Shown: positions 1 to 10,469 of the stretch, one piece after another | How the letters are laid out: every line of letters begins with the position of its first letter | Position numbering within the stretch: position 1 is the stretch's first letter | Assembly: GCA_022376515.1 (NCBI GenBank) | Contig: WTXI01000342.1 | Coordinates: 1 to 36,982, forward strand | Length of the DNA stretch: 36,982 nt | Reading direction: 5' to 3' | DNA from: Lactifluus volemus | Taxonomy: Eukaryota > Basidiomycota > Agaricomycetes > Russulales > Russulaceae | Made by a program: the position numbers and the translations under genes | Notes under the pieces: generated by a model | Database searches by the model: none | What the model was told of the DNA's origin: nothing | The model's input: only the letters and a program-made list of their open reading frames with translations

Positions 1-1860
1 ATACATGTGGGGTTGAAGATATTATCACACTACGGGCTCCGTAGCTGTGGGGGGATCAGATTATTGTACGACGCTAAAACGAATAAATTAAATGGCGCAC
101 AAATTCGGCGCCAGAGCGCGACCGACGCAACGTGGCACACTGACCCCAAATACTTGCGCCACTTACTGTATGCCGTGAGGATGAGTATTGATTGTGCCTG
201 GGGGCGCAACACCGCGTGACACGAAATTTCGACTTGATTACTTTCCCCGCCGTTTGTGTTGGAGTGACCGATTGGTATATGCAATTTTGGCATGGTTGAA
301 CATTATCCCATCCTACGTCCCAGTAATCATTCCACAACGCGTAATCTATTAGTCGACAAGACGAATTGATGGTGTCGATACAAGGCCTGCCACCTATTTC
401 CAGAAGGTCTCATCCCTTCGCTAAATTTTGGCTGGCCACGCAGCTCGAGTCATACGGCCTGATCTGACGTGTGCGCAGCACTCACAATTACAAAATTGAC
501 TCTTGCATTCACTTTCTATTTATCCGTTCCTGCTGTTGTTAGTGGGTTTACGAGATCTTGCCCTGTCCATGACGTATTAGAGAACATATATTGTTCTACC
601 ACATGATGCGATTTCGGCCTTGTGGCCGAGAATGCGACGGGGTGGTTGTTGAGCCCCGCCCTAATAGAGCCTACTCACGTATCATTAGGTAAATCCATAG
701 ACGGAACCTTTCCTTGGGGGAGCAGATTCGCCCCAACATGTACGGGAGAGGCCTCCCGTGCATACACACAGACATTACCAAGACTTGCGGAGATGATCCA
801 CAACCCTCAGATGCCCATAGACTGGTGCGTTGTGCCAGTTCCTCATAAAATAGAGTCCGCGTGGAGACAGGTTAGTGCGGAGTGCAGCAGCTGGACATCG
901 GATATTACCGTTTGATACGTGCGTTGTCGATGCGTTACGTAAATGGGACGCATTTGTCATTACATGAGAAAGGAGACACACTATACCTCGCACGATTGCC
1001 AACTATCGCAGAATAGACGACAAGTTCCTGCCGCGCAGCCATGCCAATAGTGGATAAAGCCTTTCTGAACACGCTAGTTGTTGTAATGTCGTGTTTGCAG
1101 CATGCATCGTGATCTGCAAAATCAGGGCTGATCCACTTGGACTTAGGGTTGCACCTAAATCGCAGCCGCGTGACACCAGCCTTCAAAGGGAGCCACCAAC
1201 CAGAACACAATCACCACGATTAAAGAGAACGAGGGCCATTCAGGAGTGGCTCCTAAGTACGTCCTTCTGAAAGCCGATTTGGACACTACTTCCCTTGCCG
1301 CGACAATGGTGAAACGAAAGATACACCGATATGAATGCTATAGCATGGTGCTATTGACTCGTTTGTGTGCTGGGAAACAGGTGCCAATCAGCTTATGAAA
1401 CAAGTTACCTCGGCGAAAGCGTCGCGTTGCACGCCAGAATTGTCTTTGCTGAACCCTACAAGGGGCTAACAGGGGAACTGATGCCGACCTAGGCTCACGA
1501 TGAGTCTGGAAAGGGGGGAAGGTATCTCAACTGCGTCCGAGAACCCGTGATCAAATTGACAGCGATGCACTTACCATTGCAACCAAGAGGCCTCACCAAT
1601 CGTGCATGTAAGGGAGGGGTGAGAAACTCAGGTCCGGTCACACCGGATCATGAGTGGGGAGGAAGCACGAACAGGTAAATTATCATATGAGGTGTAGAAT
1701 GTCGACATCTATCTACTATGACGATGGATAAAAAAAAGTATGCAATGTGAAGCCTTGATGGTTTACCGGACGTGTATATGCGCATATTTTAGGACGGCGA
1801 TGTGAAGCGTTAGGCATAAATGCGCATGGCCAAGAAACAAGCAAGAACAGATGGAGTCCT
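1..1860. other. No gene recognised
   Basis: I see no supportable gene here. Open frames on both strands are short (under 100 codons), lack recognisable motifs, and do not join through plausible introns. Base composition is mixed, with no obvious tandem or inverted repeat. It could be decayed sequence at the edge of a repeat region. Near 1865 there is an A-rich stretch just downstream of the stop of the next minus-strand gene. Confidence 0.5.
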
Positions 1861-1926
1861 TCCTAAAAAAAAAAGAGAAATGATACAAGATGGCCAGTCG
1901 ATTTGAAATGACAAAGTCGATGTGAT

Positions 1927-3403
1927 TTACCGGCGGCGGCGAGGGGTGCGCACAAAAGCCATGACCCCGCTCTCGAGCTCGACGAGCGACATCTCACCTT
2001 CCCCGTCATCATCCGCCTCGGTCGCAACTGCCACGGAAGTGGGGACGACTTTTGGAGTGCGACTGGAAGAGAAAACGGCCCGTGTACTTTCACCGTCAGA
2101 CTCGGCTTCAGTATGCACGACACTAGATTCGGTCTCGCTCTCTTCTGCCTCTGTGTCACCGTCAGTATTGTTGCATGGATGTCTGTGCCATATGCGTGAC
2201 AGTTCCGCCTCAAGATGCGTGGAGTGATCTAAAGGAGGTAACTTGGAGTTGTTGGGCAAGGGAACAGATGAGAACGGTGAATGTGAGAGCAACTGGCCGG
2301 AGAGAGGTTTTGGGGGGCGATCTAGAGAGGCGAGGCCCAGACAAGTTCCGGCAGTTGCCGAACTCACGCCAATCAAAGTAGATGATGAGGATGATGGTAC
2401 GGGTTTGACTGTATGTGAGGACTGGGGCGGCGATGCTGATCTACTCTGTCTAGCGGTGGTGACGGGGTACGCGGTGGGGATACCTTCGGGATACCTTTGG
2501 GAGAGGTCGATAAGGGGGGAGAGGGGAGATCTGGACTCGGCGACGTTGAGGCTGCCGGTGAGAGAGGCGTGTCTAGGAGAGGCAAAAAATTGAAGCGTGG
2601 CATTGGGCGTGGCGGAATGGGGATGTTATAAGGAAGTCGGGGAGGGGGTGGAGGTGGAACCCAAGGCTCAGCTGCGGGGGTGGGCTCGGAATCTGGGATG
2701 ACGATGAAGTTGGACTGGTTACCGAGATCTGAGGCGGGGGCGTAGATGGGGAGACAGTGGCGGGTGAGAAGATGAGGAATCGAAAGCCGAAGATACCACT
2801 TTTGGTTTGGAGATCACAGAAGGTGGGGTTGTTGCCAATTTAGGCCGTGAAATGGGAGAAGCGGTGGGAGTGATTAGAGGAACAAGCCCAACCGGTACAG
2901 TGGTGAGAAAGTGGGTTCGAGGAACTCCGCGGGCATCCAAGCCTGGAAGGTCCGGGTCGTCCATGGGCTGCGCAGCGTGAGGGAGTGAGCGTTGAATCTC
3001 TTTAAGCTCGAGCACATCCCTTGAAATCATTTCAATTGTCAGAATCACACGACAAATAAGAACGAACAGTGGAGGGAAAATAGAATGAAGGAGAGCGAGA
3101 GGGGATTACTTACTGGTATGTCAACCTTGGGGTGACATCGGCGGGAGAGCGATCCCATTCGTCTGCAACGAAGACCTTGTCGACGAGATCAGAACAAAAA
3201 TGAACGCATCGGCGTGTGAGGCATGCGTCGGTAAGAGATGTAGCGGAGCCTCGTTTTGCAGCGAGGGAAGGCGTATCTGGGGGAATGAGGGGCGGGGTGG
3301 GCTCACGAGTAGGAGGGGGGGTAGCTATGCTATTCGAACTGGTTGGGGAGGGAGACGGAGACGGAGACGAAGACGGAGAGGGGTGTTTAAGACAACCTCG
3401 CAT
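1927..3403 (-). CDS. Hypothetical Ser/Pro-rich fungal protein, 3 exons
   Basis: Three exons join in frame: 3403-3114, 3019-2723 and 2572-1927, giving 410 aa. Both introns (94 and 150 bases) have GT..AG ends; the first donor is gtaagt and the second acceptor follows a pyrimidine-rich run (tctcctag). The start is MRGCLKHPS. The ordered part is near residues 65-115: a CVHF/VFVADEWDR segment, then LTYQ spliced to DVLELKEIQ, then PRTHFLTTVP. The rest is rich in Ser, Pro and acidic residues, and the tail ends in TPRRRR. I recall similar proteins in other basidiomycetes but no function for them. RCVHF resembles an RVxF protein phosphatase-1 docking motif; that is inference only. Frames are intact and the splice phases agree, so the model is fairly secure although the role is unknown. 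Confidence 0.75.
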
Positions 3404-3915
3404 GAGTGTGAATAATGAAGGATGATTGTATCTAGAGGCAGTATCGGGCTGCAGCAGTACAGCACTGTGTAGTTAAGAGAAGAAGAAAGGAAGCTTTGTT
3501 GAGAGGGTCAACCTGTCTGGTAGAAAAGAGTTCTGTCAAAAAGTCGGCGCTTAGCCACCCGACCGGGAATTGAATTGAACGGCCGTCCCTCCGACGCTCG
3601 GCGGTCCTGTCAACGGGTCTTTACTGCCCACACGCCCGCAGCTCCAGACCACAGCACGGTTGCGGCGTTCCATTCAGGCGAAATCGCCTCCTAGTGCTAA
3701 CACACCCCGACTTAAGCTTCCCCACCATATACGGCAGATATCCCTCATCCCTATGCCTTTTCATAAGACAGGTCCTTCGCCGTATCACCATCTCCGTTTT
3801 GCTACCCATCTTCGGGCCGTCCGGATTATGAAAAAAATCCCGAAATCGCTTTCCCGGTAAATTCCACTTCTGGACTTCGACATAGAAGCCAGCCTCCCGA
3901 GAGGGAACCGACCAC
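3404..3915. other. Intergenic, no gene seen
   Basis: This 512-base stretch separates two minus-strand genes. It should hold the promoter of the 1927-3403 gene and the 3' end of the membrane-protein gene. Small frames (62-66 codons) are present, without motifs or support. Confidence 0.5.
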
Positions 3916-4856
3916 TTAGATTCGGTCGATCACAGATGGGAAGGCACTGCAATGGCAGTCAACACATGGCCGAACGAACGAATAGCTTTTTGGGGCTTAC
4001 CCAAGCACGTCTGCGCTCACAATGATGAGCGCCCAAATAGGAGGTATCCATCTGTGTTCCAAACATACCATCAGTTTCGATCCAATTTTTGTGGATGTAT
4101 CAGATTCACGCTCACGTCGATACATTGAAGTGTACAGCGTGAAATATCGCCCACAGGACGGATCCGATCACGACGCTCTCCAGGAACGATGTAACCACCG
4201 CAAGAGCCAGAAACGTGAAGAGCGTGAATAATGCGTAAGTGACCCGAGAGCGACGGACATTTTTCCGCGGGTGTAGAGGGCGCGGCATTTCAGACTGGGC
4301 TACCTCGGATAGGAGAGGGTCAGGCGACCGCGCAGACGTCACTGGTGTGAGTGGAATCATTGGGTGGTCCACTACTTGAGATCCAATTTTCCGAGTCGAT
4401 GAGCGGGAAGGAACTCCATGTTGGTCGCGCCGGGACGGATAAATGATGTTGAAACAGGCAATGCCAGCCGTGATTAAAAAAACAGCGAATGGAATATCAA
4501 TGTCCAAAAAAACGTATAGCGGACTACGTCTATGCGGGTTTAGAATGACGTGTCAGTTACTTTGTGGACTGGGCAAGAACGAGGTATGATTTCAAACCTC
4601 GAGCGTCTGTGAGGTAATGTCCACCCGGCTGGATAGGGGAATGGTGCTCAAGGTGAAAGAACTCGAGGAGAGGATCGTATAGAGAAGGCCATGGGGGTGT
4701 CTGTGGTTCTGTTTGATTGTACTGATTGTACGTTGGAAGCATACATGCGTTTGTAGGACAGAGACTCTCAAATGATCCTAAATGAGGCGTAGCTGAGCAG
4801 AGAAGGAGAGGACGCGAGGTCAAGGTCAGGTTGTGCACGTGCCTCTGACAATCCAT
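3916..4856 (-). CDS. Small membrane protein, 4 exons, one frame break
   Basis: Exons are 4856-4598, 4529-4116, 4051-4001 and 3946-3916, with introns of 68, 64 and 54 bases. Branch-like motifs (aactgac, gttgac) precede two of the acceptors. The product would be about 251 aa. It has a polar N-terminus, then WPSLYDPLLEFFHLEHHSP and PGGHYLTDARDVVRYTFFW, a first membrane segment, a basic Ser-rich loop, a second hydrophobic segment (TYALFTLFTFLALAVVTSFL), and a tail STWIPPIWALI..FPSVIDRI. I recall this layout from a conserved basidiomycete membrane-protein family with no known role. In exon 2 the frame breaks in the T7 tract at about 4476-4482. One more T would make all four exons a single frame (756 bases with stop). 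This is either an assembly undercall or a real frameshift. ATG 4856 was chosen as the first in-frame ATG. Confidence 0.65.
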
Positions 4857-5009
4857 TCTTTCCACTTTTGAACATTCGTCAAATCAAATATCGGTTAGAG
4901 CGACGACTTCTCAAAAAGATTCACACTCGGTTTTTTTTCTTTCCTGAAAGGGGAATGCCTCATCCTAGTTAGAGCCATCCTCGCTTTAGCTGGTTGGCCA
5001 ACCAACAGG

Positions 5010-5966
5010 ATGACAGCAGACCATCTCCTCCCTGATGCCTTTTACACAGAGTCACTCCTCATTTGGGTTCACCGTCTACCCTCTGAGGCTGAGCAATGCC
5101 TCATCGATAAAGTCGTCCACTACAAGGCTCTTTCCCACATGGAACACGAGTTCCTCATCGTGTACGCCTCTCATCCATCCGGCTCTAATATCGTCCTCGG
5201 CCTCGACCGCAACGCAGATCTTCTTCCTGCAACCTCGGAACAAGTGTCCTCTAAGGCTGACGCGGGTCCTACTTCGTCTTTAGGATCGTCCGCGCGTTAC
5301 TTGAGCACCCTCTTGCAGTTTAGCTCGTCGCCTCCTTCCTCTTCTTCTTCCTCCAACGAACCGGCGGAGACATCTCCGCATCCAGCGTACGACAGCGTGC
5401 AAATCTCGCACGATGGCACGCCCGACCCTATTCTCGCACATCATGGGCCCTCCGTCCCACTTTCGACGATCTCCTTCACGCCTTCCCCTTCTCCTTCATC
5501 ATCCTCCTACCCTCACACACCGATAGACAAGGACACCCTGGACCGCCAAGAACGAGAACGAGAAAGAAACCGACACCGTCCGCGTCCGTCCCTGCTGCAC
5601 CTCTCCATCCTCCTGCTCACCATCCACACCCATTTCCCATCCTACGCACTCCTGCAGTTTCAATGCTACTTCTTCGCGCGCGCGACCTGTCTCACCCTGA
5701 TCGATCATTTTTGCGGTGCAGAGACGGTGCATGCCGAGGGACAAAGGGCAGCGACTTGGCGAGGCGTGCAAGTATCTTTATACTCTGCAGGACGCGCCGC
5801 GTTCCAGAACATGCTTCTACTCCCACTTGCAGACTTTCCTGTTCTCCTCGTGCCTGCGGGTCTCTTTGCCATGTACAGCGCTGTGAAGCTCTACGACGGG
5901 AATGTGGTCGAGAGCGAGGTGGATAGACGCAGAATCAGGTCCGTGTCCCTCGGGATTGTTGTGTGA
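5010..5966 (+). CDS. Unknown family protein, copy 1 (318 aa)
   Basis: An uninterrupted 318-codon frame starting MTADHLLPDAF. I do not recognise a function. Visible parts are an N-terminal block with KVVHYKALSHMEHEFL (about residues 34-49), ASHPSGS and LGLDR (53-66), a Ser/Pro-rich spacer (104-117), a block with ISHDGTPDPILAHHG (132-146), a basic stretch of Arg/Glu repeats (180-192), then two hydrophobic regions (about 195-234 and 265-293) that could be membrane segments. The second copy starting at 6547 shares each of these blocks and part of its 3' flank, so this is a local duplicate pair. Two decayed copies occur elsewhere in the window. Conservation of the blocks while spacers vary argues for a real protein. 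No introns are needed. Confidence 0.75.
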   Translation: MTADHLLPDAFYTESLLIWVHRLPSEAEQCLIDKVVHYKALSHMEHEFLIVYASHPSGSNIVLGLDRNADLLPATSEQVSSKADAGPTSSLGSSARYLSTLLQFSSSPPSSSSSSNEPAETSPHPAYDSVQISHDGTPDPILAHHGPSVPLSTISFTPSPSPSSSSYPHTPIDKDTLDRQERERERNRHRPRPSLLHLSILLLTIHTHFPSYALLQFQCYFFARATCLTLIDHFCGAETVHAEGQRAATWRGVQVSLYSAGRAAFQNMLLLPLADFPVLLVPAGLFAMYSAVKLYDGNVVESEVDRRRIRSVSLGIVV

Positions 5967-6546
5967 ACATATTTGTTGATCTAGATTCAAGTGATGAGAA
6001 GATTAGGGAGCATGCGATACCACATAAATATCTTGAAGCTTGGCGATCATATATGCTCACAAGAAGAAAAGTTGAGATATCTACCCTATAGCGGTCGATG
6101 TAATTATTGTGATACGTGTACAAGAGCGACCCCTTTTCCTTTTTGACTTGGTGCGGTGGCAGCGGTGCTGCACCTGTCGCTTAAGCCATGACGACTCATG
6201 GATCGCCGGCTTTCTTCTGCACTCCCATTCCTTATACCGAATCCAGATGTAGGGGCGGTGGACTTTGGACCTTTCGAACTTCGACCAGAAACCTCTTGTA
6301 TATTCACTTCACATCACCACAATAATACCGATAAGGTATCGTGCGTAACAATGCACGCACACACGTTGCAAAGATAAGACCGAGGGTGTGTCCCCGGGCG
6401 TTCGTTTAGAATCAACCCTTTGCGACTGCTCACTTCAACTCGCATACATACAGTTCTGCTCTTCCAGGGACGGGGAACAGGGAACGTTCATCATAACTCT
6501 CAACAACCCACGACCACCGTGCGCTCCTCCAGACGACCATTTACCC
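5967..6546. other. Intergenic between the two family copies
   Basis: Just after the stop of copy 1, an AAGTGATGAGAAGATTAGG stretch (about 5990) and GCTTGGCG (about 6040) closely match sequence after the stop of copy 2 (from about 7439). The duplicated unit therefore includes 3' flank. The rest should hold the promoter of copy 2. The frame of copy 2 extends upstream to 6388 but contains no ATG there. Confidence 0.5.
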
Positions 6547-7419
6547 ATGCCTAGGAAACCGCACCAAAGCCGGTATCTCTTCCCTGACGTCTTTTCCACC
6601 TTCCCTCTCAAAACTTGGGCGGATGTCGTCTTCAAGGAATTGTACTTAATCACTGAAGAATGCTTCCTCGAACAAGTCGTGCACTGCAAAGCCCTTTCCG
6701 ACATGGAACACGAGTTCCTCGTCGTGTGCGCCTCTCACCGTCCATCTGGCTGTCAAATTTGGTTGGGCATCGACCGCATCGCGGGAGGAACTACTACCAA
6801 GCGAGTGCGCTGCACTTCCCACGTTCCGTCATCCACCTCTGCCTCTATCAAGACGGCCCTTCCGTGTTTGGCAAACGACCAAGTACAGGTCTCACATGAT
6901 GGCACGCCTGCACCTATCATCGCTCAGCACGGGGAATCGGTCATACTCTCGAGCGTCGACTTTACATCCCGTCCCAACGCTTACGGCGACGATAAACGTC
7001 CACACCCATCCTTACTGCACCTCGCCATCCTCCTACCCATCATCTGCAAGCACTTCCCGCTCTACATGCTCCTCTCATACCAATGCTACTTTTTTGCCCG
7101 TGCAACGTGTCTCGCGCTCATCGATTGTTTTGATGGCGTAGAGAAAGGGGACTCAAAGGCAAGGGGAGCGGGCACTTGGCGTGGCCTTCACGTTTCGTTG
7201 TGGTCGGCCATCCCCGGTTCGCTGTGCCGTTTAGCGCTGGGAGGGGTAGCGCTGGCGGGTTTAACGCTGCTGTCCGTGCACCCTGCACTCCTCGTTCCTT
7301 ATGGGGGCCTTGCGGTAAGCGGAGGATGGAAGCTCTATCGCGCGATTAGTTTACAGATAGCGGTGAACAGGCGGGAGATCAGGTGCGCGTATCCTATTTG
7401 CAGTGCGACATCCCGCTGA
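6547..7419 (+). CDS. Unknown family protein, copy 2 (290 aa)
   Basis: Single-exon paralogue of the gene ending at 5966. The start is taken at ATG 6547 (MPRKPHQSRYLFPDVF), the first ATG in the frame. Shared blocks are EQVVHCKALSDMEHEFL (about 42-58), ASHRPSG and LGIDR, VSHDGTPAPIIAQHG (115-129), HPSLLHLAILLP followed by a hydrophobic region with QCYFFARATCLALID, GTWRGLHVSLWS, and a C-terminal hydrophobic segment. The Ser-rich spacer and Arg/Glu stretch of copy 1 are missing, which explains the shorter length. The two copies diverge clearly in sequence, so the duplication is not very recent. Function unknown; the hydrophobic regions suggest membrane association (inference). Confidence 0.75.
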   Translation: MPRKPHQSRYLFPDVFSTFPLKTWADVVFKELYLITEECFLEQVVHCKALSDMEHEFLVVCASHRPSGCQIWLGIDRIAGGTTTKRVRCTSHVPSSTSASIKTALPCLANDQVQVSHDGTPAPIIAQHGESVILSSVDFTSRPNAYGDDKRPHPSLLHLAILLPIICKHFPLYMLLSYQCYFFARATCLALIDCFDGVEKGDSKARGAGTWRGLHVSLWSAIPGSLCRLALGGVALAGLTLLSVHPALLVPYGGLAVSGGWKLYRAISLQIAVNRREIRCAYPICSATSR

Positions 7420-8489
7420 GGCTGAGGCTTGGCCTCTAAGTGATAACAAGATTAGAGAGCATAAGGTCCTAGAAGAATTTAGTGCTCGCTTGGCGTCCAT
7501 TCGAAAAACCCACTTGTGGATGTCTGTATAAAGATTGAAACTCGCCCGTCGTTTATACTAGGACGTAAATGGTACGTAGCTGGCAGTCTGTGTAGGGAGG
7601 CTTCAAGTATGACTGGATGCATACAATGGATCACTATTTGCATAATAGTCGCATCGCATCTATGCATATAGTTAAACGTGACGGCGGCGATGCAGCACCC
7701 GTTTCTAATCCAGGCAAATTAGTAGAGGTTGGCTCTGACTGTCTTCTGTGATACGCATACTACCTCTCTCGAATCTGAACCTCTCATCTCAGGCTGCGTC
7801 ATGAACCCGAATCTTTCGCACAAGGTTCTCCGGATATTATAGGTGTAAGTACAAGTATACGACAGAGGTCAGAACGCAAGCTCGCCAGGGTAAAATTGAG
7901 AATGCGTACACGCACGCTTGCACCCTCCTCGAGTTAAAAAAAATAGAGAAAGAAATTGGTCACGACCCGGTGCGGGGGGTAACATGCGCTCCGAGCCAAA
8001 TGGAACTTGCAGGACACGAGACAAGCTAAGATTACTGCCAATTCTTATCAGATGTAGCGATACGCCGTGACACGCTGCAGCTATAACTTGTTGGAAATCC
8101 ATCCCTAGCAAGACGGAATTCGGAACGGAGTGAAGAGTGTACGATTGTTGCCTTGCCTCTACAACGTTGCTCAGGCTTAGTACTAGTACTAGGACGGACG
8201 CCTCACTACTAGTACTTTCTCGAACACTCTCCCTTGGTACTCCAAAATAACAAGCTTCGTCCCCTAGGCTCATTTTTTTATTATTACTAACTGAAGGTAG
8301 TCGTGTTCCTCCACTAGCAACAATTGCGACTCGGATTTGCTCACATACTACCATGATTGGGAACATGACGGGGAACATTCATCTTAGCGATTGACTCTTT
8401 AAGCCCACGATGGCCGTCTAGTATTTCGTGTAGATAATCCTACGACAGAAAGGCCTACCCAAAGCCCGCGCGCCATCAAGAAAGTAGCT
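7420..8489. other. Intergenic, no gene seen
   Basis: The first 80 bases carry the 3' flank shared with copy 1 (AAGTGATAACAAGATTAGA from about 7439). Beyond that I see no gene. Around 8178-8220 there are short repeats of TACTAGTACTAG type. A minus-strand open frame of 169 codons (7869-8378) has no recognisable motif and I do not call it. Confidence 0.45.
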
Positions 8490-8830
8490 CCCAGTTGCTG
8501 AACTATATCCTCCTCAAACGACTCGTGGATTGAAAGGAGCTTTCCAACATGGAACACGAGTTCCTCATCATGTCCGCCCCTCATCCATCTAGCTCTCGCA
8601 TCTGGGCCATCAGATAAAAAGAAATTCTGGCATTACAGTGCAGATGACGGGTAGAAGGATGGAGAAGTGCAGTAAGGATGAGCGTGGCATAGACGTTTTT
8701 CACCGCCTGTAGCGTCGGAACGGGCGTCGAGAGTATGACCGAGTCCCTGTACTGAGCGAGGATAGGTGCAGGCGTGCCATCATGTGAGTCTTTGGCCTCT
8801 ACACTAAACGAGCCATGCCAAAGCCACAAT
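8490..8830. pseudogene. Broken, part-inverted third copy of the 5-7.4 kb family
   Basis: On the plus strand at about 8505-8602 the DNA reads as the family's N-terminal block: CTCCTCAAACGACTCGTGG, then AACATGGAACACGAGTTCCT and CATCCATCTAGCTCTCGC. From about 8605 to 8830 the match switches to the minus strand, where DSHDGTPAPILAQYRDSVIL and a following LLHPS-like segment can be read. The two halves face each other, so an inversion or palindromic rearrangement broke the copy at about 8605. No complete frame remains. The C-terminal membrane blocks are not found here. Confidence 0.7.
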
Positions 8831-9088
8831 ACGTGGCTTGGCTCAGGCTTCACCTGGCCTGGGCCCTCGCTTTGGTACTGAATATTAAAAAACTGTAGTA
8901 TTGAACTGTATTAAGTTAGTACACATCCTGAGAGTATGAAATGAATCTCACACTGACAGTACAAACCTTTGATACACGGTAGTACATGTCTGATGGGAGT
9001 GAAGAAAAAAACACGTGGGAAAAAACACCGTCGGCATTGGCAAAAGAAAGGTAACCCAGGGCTCAATGCCCAGCGAGCTGTCGAGACG

Positions 9089-9381
9089 CTGGCAGTCATC
9101 CACACATCCAAGAAAACGACGGACCCAGTGACGACAAACCATGGCCAAAGCCATCCACCTAGGCACGACCACCAAACCTGTACAAGACCTTTGCGTCTCC
9201 ACTTTGCTATCGCGGGGGCATAAGACAAGCTGTGGAGCGTGGAGTTCTTGTCCACTCCGGCGATGAACTTGATGTACTCGCGGTCAGAACCGAAGTGGTA
9301 GAACTCCAGCTCGTCGCCGCCATACGCGAACTCTACCTTGGGGGACAGCGCGGCGAGCTGTTCGCAATTCTTCCACGACGG
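9089..9381 (-). pseudogene. Possible orphan exon of an unrecognised protein
   Basis: On the minus strand, after a plausible acceptor (gggttctag, exon from 9381), a clean protein-like frame reads PSWKNCEQLAALSPKVEFAY, then GGDELEFYHFGSDREYIKF and VDKNSTLHSLSYAPAIAKW. The frame runs on with decreasing plausibility to about 8911. The composition looks coding, unlike the surrounding sequence, but I could not find joined upstream or downstream exons and recognise no family. It may be a remnant or one exon of a gene whose other parts I missed. The end coordinate is approximate. Confidence 0.3.
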
Positions 9382-10070
9382 CTAGAACCCTTGTTCTGGT
9401 TCACGATTGGCCCTTTGATCAGTGGGTAATGTTATCCAGACAAAAGCTCCCTGAATATGATCCTACGCGACCTCTGGGCAGCTGTACAGCTCGTGAGACT
9501 CCGGAACGAGGTAGCGTGACACGAGGGCGGAATATGACGTGGACGTTGCTTCCCGGCACGGTGAGGGCGTTGGTCGAGAGACGTGACAGCGTAAGAAGCG
9601 CGCAAGACACCGTTTTACTGTATGGTCCGGATTTTCCCGTTTTGGCTCTGTATACCTGTAGGCCGACATAGGAAGGGGTAGACTCTTGCCAGAGTGCAAC
9701 GCTACAGGGCTGGTGATTGGTTTGTTGTTGGTCAGGCCATTTGCACTGGCAACCTGAGTTTCAAGACGCGTATTAGGTATTTTAGCAAACTATCAGAGTA
9801 TGACAACACAATCCTGAGGCAAATGAACCTCCAATACCAAACAGGAGTTCCTCCGATGCATCCGAGAACGTGCTGCCTTGTGAACAAAGTCCCGGTTCAT
9901 GCTCTCGTTCTCGGCGCATTCACAATCCGAGTCGTCACGCTTCATGTCCCTCCTACCACACACGAGCTGAGGCATTAGCATAAATAGATGGGTGCTTGGA
10001 AAGATGGAACACCCACCCAAGAAGTGTTGCGTGACCAGCCAACGGAGGGTTCTAAGCAGCCAAGCCTCCT
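9382..10070. other. No supportable gene
   Basis: Several overlapping frames of 63-107 codons occur on both strands, without motifs. The upstream part of the 9089-9381 exon's gene may lie here on the minus strand, but no junction convinced me. Confidence 0.4.
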
Positions 10071-10469
10071 TTGAGAGAGCCGGGCTCCGGGGCAGCAACA
10101 TTGCTGGCTTGTGCATCAGTCAGACGAGAAATCCGCTCCAATAAGAAGCCCGAGGACATCAAAGTGCTGGATGAGAGACTCCGCAACAGAGTCTCACTGA
10201 GGAGTCAGCGAACATGCGTGGACAGTCCTCCGCGCGGTGCCGACGACGTCTATCGCGCAGAAGACACTGACGCGCTCTTCGAGCAATGGATGAAGCATCC
10301 ATGCCGTCCAAAGAACAATTGTATCGTCGTGGACTCGACTGTCAGTCTGGAGAAGCGCATTCCCAAGATCAATTTGCGTCTGTCTCTACCAGCGTCAAAA
10401 CCAAAATCCAACAACGCGCCCTGGCTGGCGAAATGTATCGGAGTCCGGCGGAAACACTCCATCGTTTGA
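10071..10469 (+). pseudogene. C-terminal fragment of a P-loop kinase-like protein
   Basis: The plus-strand frame contains EDIKVLDERLRNRVSLRSQR, then ALFEQWMKHPCRPKNNCIVV and DST. To my recollection this is the lid/C-terminal part of fungal AAA-type P-loop kinase-like proteins, in which an 'LDxRLxxRxxLRSQR' helix is followed by 'PCRPxGNxIVVDS'. No P-loop or upstream half precedes it; sequence before about 10110 does not fit the family. The matching N-terminal half, with the P-loop, is on the minus strand at 17161-17502, beyond the transposon island. I read this as a displaced gene fragment. Family assignment is moderately confident; common origin with the other fragment is inference. Confidence 0.5.

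Noticed and set aside
622..915. 97-codon plus-strand frame in the first 2 kb
   Set aside because: It does not begin with ATG and has no recognisable motif; its length is within chance expectation.
2373..2760. Frame changes within the 1927-3403 gene, first taken as frameshifts
   Set aside because: A 150-base GT..AG intron (2722-2573) with a pyrimidine-rich acceptor explains them and keeps phase.
4499..4560. A 31-base intron in the small membrane-protein gene (gtaactgac..catag)
   Set aside because: It is shorter than the other introns here, and a 68-base intron with the same acceptor gives the family-like sequence ARDVVRYTFFW instead.
7869..8378. 169-codon minus-strand frame
   Set aside because: Unstructured composition, no motif and no homologous copy near the other family members.
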